64,000 bases of DNA from Pseudomonadales bacterium (GTDB lineage Bacteria > Pseudomonadota > Gammaproteobacteria > Pseudomonadales > Azotimanducaceae). Positions within the stretch are counted from its first letter, which is position 1. Every line of letters starts with the position of its first letter. The stretch is from the NCBI GenBank assembly GCA_028281005.1, contig JANQKS010000003.1:1-64000 (forward strand), read 5' to 3'. Shown piece by piece: positions 19,277-26,143 of the stretch. The notes beneath the pieces are model-generated. The model was not told the origin of the DNA, made no database searches, and worked only from the letters and a program-made list of their open reading frames with translations. A program made the translations under genes and the position numbers.

Positions 19277-19615
19277 CTACTTGAGGGTATTGAGGTAGGC
19301 GATTACGTCCCAGCGATCTTGGTCGTTTTGCAGTTGCATGGCCATGGGACGCATTTGCTGGCCGTAGACGTCATCCCGGGTAGAACCGCGCACGCCTGAT
19401 GAAAAATTTTGCAACTGACGCAGTATGTACCAGTCTTGCAGACCCAGCAGATTGGGTGCGTTCAGCGCCTCGTTTCCTCTGCCGTCAGCCTGATGACACG
19501 CTATACAGGTCTGGTAAAGCACCTGACCTCGCTCCGCATCACCGTGGTCGTTAGCCATGGCTGCCGGGCTGGCAAATACCGCAAGAAACAAAGCAACACA
19601 CACAAGCCTGGACAT
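19277..19615 (-). CDS. Class I c-type cytochrome, candidate periplasmic electron carrier
   Basis: A 112-residue protein: cleavable signal peptide (to about residue 21, ending SPAAMA), one CIACH heme site, and a Met-rich stretch (GQQMRPMAMQL) supplying the axial Met. It resembles short class I cytochromes of the c5/c553 type. I start it at ATG 19615 (GAGGGGA six bases upstream) rather than an upstream TTG. It follows bciA and the four-helix membrane protein in one direction and precedes bchI. Since no pufC is present, it could reduce the reaction center, but that is inference. Confidence 0.85.
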   Translation of the reverse strand: MSRLVCVALFLAVFASPAAMANDHGDAERGQVLYQTCIACHQADGRGNEALNAPNLLGLQDWYILRQLQNFSSGVRGSTRDDVYGQQMRPMAMQLQNDQDRWDVIAYLNTLK

Positions 19616-19651
19616 ATCGAATCCCCTCGCCTTTAGGATTTTGTTCAAGCT

Positions 19652-20179
19652 TTATGGATCAACACCTGCCTTGTCAAGCGTTCGACCGCGTAGAGTGGCA
19701 AATAATTTTTTGAAATTGGGCCGCCAGATTCCTAGACCTATACTCAGAACCGACAGCACCAACATAAACCACAACACCGATGTTTCGTGGCGGTTGGCCT
19801 CGGTAAACAGCGCCAGCGAACGCTCCGTGTAGGGCAATATGGCCGCAGTATTATATGCGCGCTCGGCAGGGCCAATGATCCCGCCGAGGGTACCTTCCAA
19901 GATCCAAATCACCGTCACCGCCTTGGCCCAGACCCAACCGGCGTTATGAAACGGCCGGTGCACCGCAATGCTCAACAAGCCACTCACAATCACCAGCAGC
20001 ATGGACGGCAGCAAGATATAACGCGCTGTATAGTGGATAAACTCCCGCGCCGCCTGAAACGCCGTGGTATCGGCGGGGTCAGGCAGGGAGGTTGCGGCCA
20101 GCAAAAGCACCGTAGCGGCACCGCAAAAACCAACGCTGCCCATGGTATGCAGAAATTTTAACCATTTTTTTACCGCCAT
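19652..20179 (-). CDS. Four-helix integral membrane protein (DUF2269-like)
   Basis: A 175-residue protein with four predicted membrane helices (about residues 12-30, 50-72, 82-103 and 133-152) and His at several helix ends. The overall pattern (KFLHTMGSVGFCGA, SGLLSI, WVWAKAV) resembles DUF2269-type membrane proteins; the function of that family is unknown. Its ATG overlaps the bciA stop (TGATG), and it is 36 bp ahead of the cytochrome c gene, so a membrane redox partner for that cytochrome is possible but unproven. Confidence 0.7.
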   Translation of the reverse strand: MAVKKWLKFLHTMGSVGFCGAATVLLLAATSLPDPADTTAFQAAREFIHYTARYILLPSMLLVIVSGLLSIAVHRPFHNAGWVWAKAVTVIWILEGTLGGIIGPAERAYNTAAILPYTERSLALFTEANRHETSVLWFMLVLSVLSIGLGIWRPNFKKLFATLRGRTLDKAGVDP

Positions 20180-21159
20180 CAGAACAACCGCTTGACCGCT
20201 GTATCAACCCGACTGTTGTCGTTTAGCGCCTGGATGAACATGTCTTCGATAGTTTGCTCACCATACTCCGGAGTGCCTTGGGCATCATATACATCGTGGT
20301 TTGCATCCCAAAGCAACATCGACTCGGTGGCATAGTAGTGACCAATCCTCAAGAACTCCGCCGTCTCATCCAGATTGTTAGACAAGAACGTGAACGGGCT
20401 CAACAAAGATGACATTACTTTAAACAGGCCCGGCGGCACGTGACGGTAGCAAGGCTCTTGCTGGAGCAACCGAAATAGCAGCTCTCCATGCTGCATAGGG
20501 GTCAACGCCGGACCCGGCCCACCGATCGGCAAGATACCCTGGTGTTGGTCCGGTTGTTCGACACAATCGACCATGAAACGCGCGAGATCTATCTGACTGA
20601 TTGGTTTACACGCGGTCAACTCTCCATCGCCGAAGACCAGATAGGGCCGCCCGTCGCGGATGCGTTGAATTTGACCGGTGATGGATTTAACAAACGCTGT
20701 TGGACGCACGATAGAGTAGCCAACCCCGCTGTCCGCCAGCGCAGCTTCAAACTTAAGTTTTGCATGCTGAAAAGCCAATCGCGGTTTCTGCACACAAATG
20801 GCAGACAGCAAAACAAAGTGGCCCACACCGAGGACGGTCGCCACCTGCAACAGATGCAGATTGGCTTGATAATCCACCGCCCAGCTGTCTTTGGCCGTAC
20901 CTGTGCGGGACGCGATACAGGACACCACAACATCAAAGCAGCGGCCTAGCAGCGCGGCTTGCAAACTTTCAATCCGGGCAACATCGGCGTCAATAAACTC
21001 ACATTCGGCCGGTGCCTCAGGCCGCTTGGAATCCGGCCGCACCAGTGCAGCTATGTGGTGTCCGCGCGCATGTAATTCAGCCAACACATGCCGCCCGATA
21101 TAGCCGCTGGCCCCCACCAGCAATACCCGCCGAACAGGGTGCCTCTGAATAAGTCTCAT
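20179..21159 (-). CDS. bciA: Divinyl (proto)chlorophyllide a 8-vinyl reductase, BciA type
   Basis: A 326-residue atypical SDR with NADPH-binding GASGYIGRHV at about residues 16-25 and the BciA-like stretch YSIVRPTAFVKSITGQI followed by LVFGDGELTACKPIS. BciA reduces the C8 vinyl group, needed for bacteriochlorophyll a unless COR does it. The start ATG and the first eight codons (MRLIQRHP) are encoded by one arm of a dispersed palindromic element (21136-21157), so the original N-terminus appears to have been replaced. Family N-termini vary here, so activity may be unaffected. Confidence 0.88.
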   Translation of the reverse strand: MRLIQRHPVRRVLLVGASGYIGRHVLAELHARGHHIAALVRPDSKRPEAPAECEFIDADVARIESLQAALLGRCFDVVVSCIASRTGTAKDSWAVDYQANLHLLQVATVLGVGHFVLLSAICVQKPRLAFQHAKLKFEAALADSGVGYSIVRPTAFVKSITGQIQRIRDGRPYLVFGDGELTACKPISQIDLARFMVDCVEQPDQHQGILPIGGPGPALTPMQHGELLFRLLQQEPCYRHVPPGLFKVMSSLLSPFTFLSNNLDETAEFLRIGHYYATESMLLWDANHDVYDAQGTPEYGEQTIEDMFIQALNDNSRVDTAVKRLF

Positions 21160-21227
21160 GTGCTCAGCGCATCATACGGCGTCTGTGGCAAGGCGCGATC
21201 CGCCGGAGACTTATTCAGAGGCACCCT
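21136..21227. repeat. Complete 92-bp palindromic dispersed element (MITE-like)
   Basis: Perfect 22-bp terminal inverted repeats (21136-21157 and 21206-21227, each reading GAGACTTATTCAGAGGCACC plus CT outward) flank a 48-bp core. The core is the reverse complement of the repeats at 35-108 and 116-188. A deleted derivative lies at 47821-47862. One arm encodes the start of bciA. No transposase is present. Confidence 0.85.
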
Positions 21228-21245
21228 AGCTAATCCAGCGCAAAC

Positions 21246-21380
21246 CTAACGCGCGTTGGTGGACAGAAACAGCAGCATCAGCCCTTCGATCAGATCGGAA
21301 AACGGTTGAATAAACAGCAAGCCGAGGACCCAAATCGCATTTATCGCCAGACACAGAATGATGTAGTTCTTCCAGCTCAT
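21246..21380 (-). CDS. 44-residue membrane peptide
   Basis: A small hydrophobic protein: polar start MSWKNY, one or two helices (IILCLAINAIWVLGLLFIQ and LIEGLMLLFLS), end TNAR. It has an AGGAG eight bases upstream and its ATG overlaps the stop of the preceding gene (ATGA), so translation is well supported. I recognise no family. It stops about 20 bp before the palindromic element that begins bciA. Confidence 0.6.
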   Translation of the reverse strand: MSWKNYIILCLAINAIWVLGLLFIQPFSDLIEGLMLLFLSTNAR

Positions 21381-21934
21381 GAAGCCACTCCTGATGCCGC
21401 CGTGCGCGGTGTCAATTCAAAAATCCAGGTTTCTTCTTCATCAATACTACGCTTGGCTTCGCGGACGGTGTCTTCGGTGGCGCCGCCACCGTACTTGGCG
21501 GCAATTTTGGTAGCCACCTGATCGGTGATGCGCGGGTCTTTGACGCGAATGAGCCGACGCTCATAGCGCGTGTCGCCAATACGCATGACCGCCTGATCGT
21601 CCCCATTGGCCGCATCAAACGCCCAGTCTTTCCAAAGTTTCCCCAGCATCGACTTCATGTAACCCGACGGTACAAAAATGCGCCCTTCCACCTCGACAAT
21701 AAAAATACGGCGCGAGCTGATTGGATTGCTGGTTTCCAACTCGATGGTGAAGACATCTTGGGTAAACGACCAGTCGGGCTCAGGACCGCGGTGCAAACTG
21801 CCCGTTACCAAAGCCCCACCGGGAAACAAGATCGACGGACCATCGTGATCGTTGTACTGAATACGTTTGGTGACGATGGTGACTGCAATTAGCAGGGCAA
21901 CCACGCCCATGATCTGCACGACTATTTTCAACAC
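21377..21934 (-). CDS. Membrane-anchored protein of unknown function
   Basis: A 185-residue protein with one N-terminal helix (residues 4-22) and a soluble domain that is probably periplasmic. The middle (IFIVEVEGRIFVPSGYMKSMLGKLWKDW) looks like a beta-rich small-ligand fold, faintly like the split-barrel nitroreductase group, but I would not assign it. The conserved-looking RLIRVKDPRITDQVA and an acidic C-terminal helix follow. It is co-oriented with the 44-residue peptide (4-bp overlap) and then bciA. Confidence 0.65.
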   Translation of the reverse strand: MLKIVVQIMGVVALLIAVTIVTKRIQYNDHDGPSILFPGGALVTGSLHRGPEPDWSFTQDVFTIELETSNPISSRRIFIVEVEGRIFVPSGYMKSMLGKLWKDWAFDAANGDDQAVMRIGDTRYERRLIRVKDPRITDQVATKIAAKYGGGATEDTVREAKRSIDEEETWIFELTPRTAASGVAS

Positions 21935-22121
21935 ACGAGACTCCCTTTAACACCCTTGAACTGGATTGTAACGAATCACCCGCACTGCTGAATACCGCAC
22001 GAGAAACCAGGCTGGCGATATCTGACGCTAAGTTATCAAGCATCTTGAGCACCAGTTGCGGTTCGCTACAAAGGCGCATAGCCTGTAGCGATCACTCACC
22101 GCGCAGGCGACACGGCTCACC

Positions 22122-22763
22122 GTGAACAACTCCGACTCACCCAATTTCGCCACCCGCGCGCAGACGTTTATCGGCGAGCTGAAACGACGCAAAGTGTTTC
22201 AAGTCACCAGTGTGTATCTGGTGGCCGCGTGGGGACTGTCGGCTGGCGCCGCGGACATTTTTGAGGTGTTGGGTTTCCCGGATTGGGCATCCCGCTACTT
22301 TGTCATCGGACTATTTTCTTTTACGCCGGTAGTCATCGTTATTGCGTGGGTCTTCGAGCTGAACAAAACCGGCATACAGCGAGACCGGGGCCCGCAAACG
22401 GGTGAAGTCAGGAAGGTCGATCAGACCACCGTGTTAGCACTGCAGCGCCCTATCCCGGTGCTGACCGCCCAGTGGCAAGATAAAACCCAACGATTTACCG
22501 AAGACTTTATCGCCGGTCGCGACGATACCTGCGGGTTACAACTCGTAGATCCGATGATCTCCAGACAACACGCAAAGTTCGAATACACCCAGGGACAATG
22601 GTGGGTGCGGGACCTGGGCAGTTCCAACGGCATTGTGCTTGACGGCGTCAAGGTCGAGCACGCCCAACTTAAGCGTGACAGCTCCCTGCAGTTTTATCCG
22701 GATGGACCGCCCTTGCAGATCACCATTGCCAGCAGCGTTAGCGCAGAAACCCAATTGGCCTAA
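22122..22763 (+). CDS. Membrane protein with C-terminal FHA domain
   Basis: A 213-residue protein. Residues 1-90 (GELKRRKVFQVTSVYLVAAW, then a second helix and FELNKTGIQRDRG) match the two-helix N-terminal module often found ahead of TPR/TolB-like or cyclase domains. Residues about 110-205 form an FHA domain with intact phosphothreonine-binding residues (AGRDD, ISRQHAKF, LGSSNG). It would present a pThr reader at the inner face of the membrane. GTG start. Divergent from the neighbouring minus-strand genes and convergent with the FHA protein ending at 22875. Confidence 0.85.
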   Translation: MNNSDSPNFATRAQTFIGELKRRKVFQVTSVYLVAAWGLSAGAADIFEVLGFPDWASRYFVIGLFSFTPVVIVIAWVFELNKTGIQRDRGPQTGEVRKVDQTTVLALQRPIPVLTAQWQDKTQRFTEDFIAGRDDTCGLQLVDPMISRQHAKFEYTQGQWWVRDLGSSNGIVLDGVKVEHAQLKRDSSLQFYPDGPPLQITIASSVSAETQLA

Positions 22764-22846
22764 GCCAATTAGCGCCGCAGCTCAATAAAAAACACGGCTC
22801 AATAAACAACGCGACTCACTAAACACTGTGGCTCACTAAATGCTGT
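22753..22846. repeat. Hairpin plus four 17-bp tandem repeats
   Basis: AATTGGC-CTAA-GCCAATT (22753-22770) is a perfect 7-bp stem spanning the stop codon of the FHA membrane gene. From 22779 to 22846 about four imperfect 17-bp units follow (pattern GGCTCAATAAACAACGC, GACTCACTAAACACTGT, GGCTCACTAAATGCTGT). They fill most of the 111-bp convergent gap. The hairpin may end transcription; the role of the repeats is unknown. Confidence 0.6.
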
Positions 22847-22874
22847 GGCCTACTTGCTATAAAAGCTAAAACGC

Positions 22875-23924
22875 CTACATCAAAAAGAAATACGCACCAA
22901 ACATCAGCGCTAACACAACCACAAACGCCGCAATGCCAATGCCTGCCTTGCTACCACCTGAACTAGCGCCGCCGGTGTTCGTCGCACTTTTGCCGCGGCC
23001 CTTTCCTGCGTTCGGTAACAAAAAGGTGCACTCAACCGTACCGATGCGGATCTTATCCCCGCTATTCAAAAAGGCGGATACCGCCTTGGCGCCGTTAACA
23101 AACGTGCCGTTGGTAGACATTTGGTCAACCAGCTTCCAGCGTCCTTTTTCATGCGCCAGAATGGTGTGAAACACAGACACACCCTGATCGTTAAAGACGA
23201 TGTCGCGGGCATCATCGCTGCCGATGCTCCATTCTTTCTTATCACCGTCGGTAACCAGTTGAATCACGCTACCCGCTGCTGCACCGGAGGTGACTTGCAG
23301 CAATGGCACATCACTTTCAACTTTTTCCTCCACGGTTTCGCCACGCATCGCGGCTAGGTCTTCGGGGGAGAAAAACTGTGTGCTGGAGGCGTTTTTAGCG
23401 TTTGGATCAGCCCAACTACCGGGTTTCACCGCCTTTTGTTCAGCAGCGGGGGCGTCGGCAGCGGGAGGCTCAGCAGCAGCAGGCGCGTTGGAACTGGCCT
23501 GGGATGCTGCTGCATCTTTGGCGATCTCCGCCTCCAACTCCGCTTGGCTGGGCACGGCGCGCAACATGGTCCGATTGGGGTCTTCTTCACTGTCCGGCGT
23601 CGGCCGCAATACAGTGCGGTCGTCACGCGCTGGGCGCTGTACTTGGAAGGCAAATTTGCTGATGTCAAACGCGACTTCATCACCGTCCGCCAACAGGCGC
23701 TTACCACTGATTCGATCACCGTTGACAAAGGTGCCATTGGTGGAATCTAAATCGTCGACATAAACCCCGTCCGCTTCGACGCTGAGCTTGGCGTGATTTC
23801 GAGAAGGCTGACCGTCGCTGATGACCAAATCACAATCGGCGCTGCGCCCTACGGAATGATCACCGGTGAGTTCAATCTTCTCCCCTGAACCTGAAGTTAG
23901 AAAATATTGATCACCTTGAGACAT
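22875..23924 (-). CDS. Double-FHA domain protein with C-terminal membrane anchor
   Basis: A 349-residue protein. FHA domain 1 (about residues 18-90) has VGRSADCD, SRNHAKL and DSTNGTFVNG. FHA domain 2 (about 222-300) keeps STNGTFVNG but has SVFH in place of SRxH, so its binding may be altered. Between them is a 110-residue Ala/Pro/Glu linker opening with TVLR (104-107) and TMLR (119-122). The same motif is repeated in the kinase at 40863-42626. One C-terminal helix (about 328-348) anchors it. It follows the PP2C gene by 2 bp. Confidence 0.9.
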   Translation of the reverse strand: MSQGDQYFLTSGSGEKIELTGDHSVGRSADCDLVISDGQPSRNHAKLSVEADGVYVDDLDSTNGTFVNGDRISGKRLLADGDEVAFDISKFAFQVQRPARDDRTVLRPTPDSEEDPNRTMLRAVPSQAELEAEIAKDAAASQASSNAPAAAEPPAADAPAAEQKAVKPGSWADPNAKNASSTQFFSPEDLAAMRGETVEEKVESDVPLLQVTSGAAAGSVIQLVTDGDKKEWSIGSDDARDIVFNDQGVSVFHTILAHEKGRWKLVDQMSTNGTFVNGAKAVSAFLNSGDKIRIGTVECTFLLPNAGKGRGKSATNTGGASSGGSKAGIGIAAFVVVLALMFGAYFFLM

Positions 23925-23926
23925 TG

Positions 23927-24802
23927 TTAGCCCCCTTTAGCAAAAAACACAAAAACCAAAAACACAACCAGCGCCGCCGCGATACCCATAAACAATGGCG
24001 AACGTATCCACGCAAGCATGCCGTCAGGAGGCGAGCCGCCGGCAGCCACCTCGGCACTACTGTCACCTGCAACAGTGGGTTGAGGCTCTGCCACGCGGGC
24101 GGAAGGTCCGTCATATTCAACCGCCACCACACTGACATTATCCCTACCGCCATGCGCCAACGCACGCTGTATCAACAATTCCGCCACTTGCTCCACATCA
24201 CCGTCAGCGGCCACCAGTTCTTCGGTGATTTCCGCGTCAGTTAACTCATCATTTAAGCCGTCACTACACAACACCAACCAATCGCCACTTTGCAACGGCA
24301 GAGCGTGCGTATCCGGTTGTGGCTCCCCCAACCCCAATACCTGAGTCACCATGTTACGTTTGGGGTGATCTCTGGCGGTCTCTTCGGTGAGGTGTCCTTG
24401 ATCAATCAACAATTGCACGTAGGAGTGGTCGTGGGTGGCCACGCTCAGCACGCCGTTGCGCCATAGGTAGCAGCGACTGTCACCTACCCAAACCAGGTGC
24501 GCGTGCTGATCGGCAATCTGCATGGCCACCAAGGTTGAACCCATACCATGCTGCGCCTGCTGGGCTTCCGCCGAGGAAGCAATGGCCGCGTGAGCATCCA
24601 GAGTGGATTGCACTGCATCCACCCCATGCTGCATTTGCTCGATGAAGGCATCTTTAGCGATGCGACTGGCTACCTCACCGGCGGCGTGCCCGCCCATGCC
24701 ATCCGCCACCAGCCAAATATTGAGCGTTTCATCACAACCGACGGTGTCTTCGTTCTCGTCGTACTTCGTGCCGGGGTCGGTTTGGATGGAGTACCTAGTC
24801 AT
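23927..24802 (-). CDS. PP2C-family Ser/Thr phosphatase with C-terminal anchor
   Basis: A 291-residue phosphatase: metal-binding motifs DENED, DGMGGHAAGE, LCSDGLND and GRDNVSVV occur in the canonical order, as in Stp/PrpC. A linker and one helix (last about 20 residues, IAAALVVFLVFVFF) tether it to the inner membrane. It would oppose a Ser/Thr kinase; the kinase at 40863 is the only one in the window. I start at ATG 24802 (AGGATGG upstream), 39 bp after the cytochrome stop. An ATG six codons earlier is possible. Confidence 0.92.
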   Translation of the reverse strand: MTRYSIQTDPGTKYDENEDTVGCDETLNIWLVADGMGGHAAGEVASRIAKDAFIEQMQHGVDAVQSTLDAHAAIASSAEAQQAQHGMGSTLVAMQIADQHAHLVWVGDSRCYLWRNGVLSVATHDHSYVQLLIDQGHLTEETARDHPKRNMVTQVLGLGEPQPDTHALPLQSGDWLVLCSDGLNDELTDAEITEELVAADGDVEQVAELLIQRALAHGGRDNVSVVAVEYDGPSARVAEPQPTVAGDSSAEVAAGGSPPDGMLAWIRSPLFMGIAAALVVFLVFVFFAKGG

Positions 24803-24841
24803 ACGGTTGCCATCCTGGGCCATTGCCCACGGTAAAATCAA

Positions 24842-26143
24842 TCAAAAACGTGCCGCTGCCGCACGACTGGCGGCCCGGAATTTGGCTGGGGAATAGGTCT
24901 TATCTGATTCTACCGTGTCAAACAGATTGTCCAGCACCTGCTGTTGGGCGTCAGCATCACCTAGATTGAGGCTCAAGTTTTCAATACCCAGGAACGCCTG
25001 CTCGGCAGCAGAAAAGTCATTGAGCTCGCCGCTGGCACCATATTGCGCCAGGGTTTTGCGGATGGCGCGCATCTCCGCGGCGCCATAATTACGCTCAAGC
25101 CACACAGCGCCTCGTTCTTGTAGCCAGCTCTGCAGCGCCTGCGCGCGAGTACGGGTGGCGCTGTAGCTGCTCTGCCCGGCTTTCAACAGGTCAACAATAG
25201 CGCTTTGCAAAGCTTGCCGTTCGTCGTCATTCAACACTTTTGCGACAGCTTTGAGCATGAGCAGGTGATGGTCTTGCAGGCGCAATTGTCCCGGTTGCAA
25301 ACCTTGTGCGCGACGCTGTTCACTCCAGCGGATGTCGTCCATGCTGTGGTGACAACTATGGCAGTCGTACAGCGAAAACTCTGGCGTGATACCCGTATCT
25401 TGTAGTCTTTTACCCTGCAAAAGCTGCAAGTAGTTGTCTGCCGCCGCCAATTGCCCCGACAGCCACAGGTTAAAGCCAACCACCGGGCGTTTACGCGCGA
25501 TGTAGTCGTCGTCCACCGCGTAGTGCGCAGGCTGGTTGGCGGTAAACGCTTCCAGCTCAAAACTCAGGCGCGGGTGCCCTGCGCCCATAATTTTGTGCGT
25601 GGTAAACTGATCTTCGTTACCCATGTGGCATTTCAAACACAATGCCGCACGTAACACCGGGTCTTCGGTGGGGTACATGTTTTTCGCCAGATTGTCCGCG
25701 TGGGTGGCGTTTTCTTCGGTATGGCTTTCGATCCACTGGGCAGAGCCGCCATGGCAAGCTTCACATCCCACCCCATCGGTAATCTGAAATTTCTCGCCAC
25801 GCTTATCCGCCACTACGTTGTCCGCATGGCAATCTAGGCAAATGTCCGCGGTATGCGCGCTGGCTAAACCTAAATTGCGCGCAATCCGCTTGGAGTCTTC
25901 GTTTAACAGCGTTTTGTACGCACGCGAATGACGGTCTTCATTGGACCAGATGCGAAATTCGTTGAGCCAGACATTTTCGTTTTCCTGCTCGGAAAGCTTG
26001 CCGTGACAGACACTGGAGGCACAGCTGGCCACCCCCAGATGCACATCTGCATCAATGGGCGGCACATTTCCGTCGGCCTGGACTCCTAAGCTTGCGCTAC
26101 TCAGAACCGCCCATAAGACCAGTTTGGTTATTGTTGCCTTCAT
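24842..26143 (-). CDS. Multiheme cytochrome c, c554-like
   Basis: A 433-residue periplasmic protein with a signal peptide (residues 1-23, MKATITKLVLWAVLSSAS). Heme sites: one CX4CH (CASSVCH, near residue 40) and four CXXCH (CLDCH, CEACH, CLKCH, CHSCH). The first half resembles the cytochrome c554 family; the rest is a helical domain without hemes. The ATG at 26143 overlaps the 3' end of the upstream decaheme gene by 47 bp and gives a proper signal peptide, unlike the longer Arg/Lys-rich open frame. A periplasmic electron shuttle within this operon is inferred. Confidence 0.88.
   Translation of the reverse strand: MKATITKLVLWAVLSSASLGVQADGNVPPIDADVHLGVASCASSVCHGKLSEQENENVWLNEFRIWSNEDRHSRAYKTLLNEDSKRIARNLGLASAHTADICLDCHADNVVADKRGEKFQITDGVGCEACHGGSAQWIESHTEENATHADNLAKNMYPTEDPVLRAALCLKCHMGNEDQFTTHKIMGAGHPRLSFELEAFTANQPAHYAVDDDYIARKRPVVGFNLWLSGQLAAADNYLQLLQGKRLQDTGITPEFSLYDCHSCHHSMDDIRWSEQRRAQGLQPGQLRLQDHHLLMLKAVAKVLNDDERQALQSAIVDLLKAGQSSYSATRTRAQALQSWLQERGAVWLERNYGAAEMRAIRKTLAQYGASGELNDFSAAEQAFLGIENLSLNLGDADAQQQVLDNLFDTVESDKTYSPAKFRAASRAAAARF

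Noticed and set aside
23290-23763. A 157-codon plus-strand frame opposite the double-FHA gene
   Set aside because: Ala/Ser-rich shadow of the low-complexity linker; no start signal; the minus-strand FHA reading is unambiguous.
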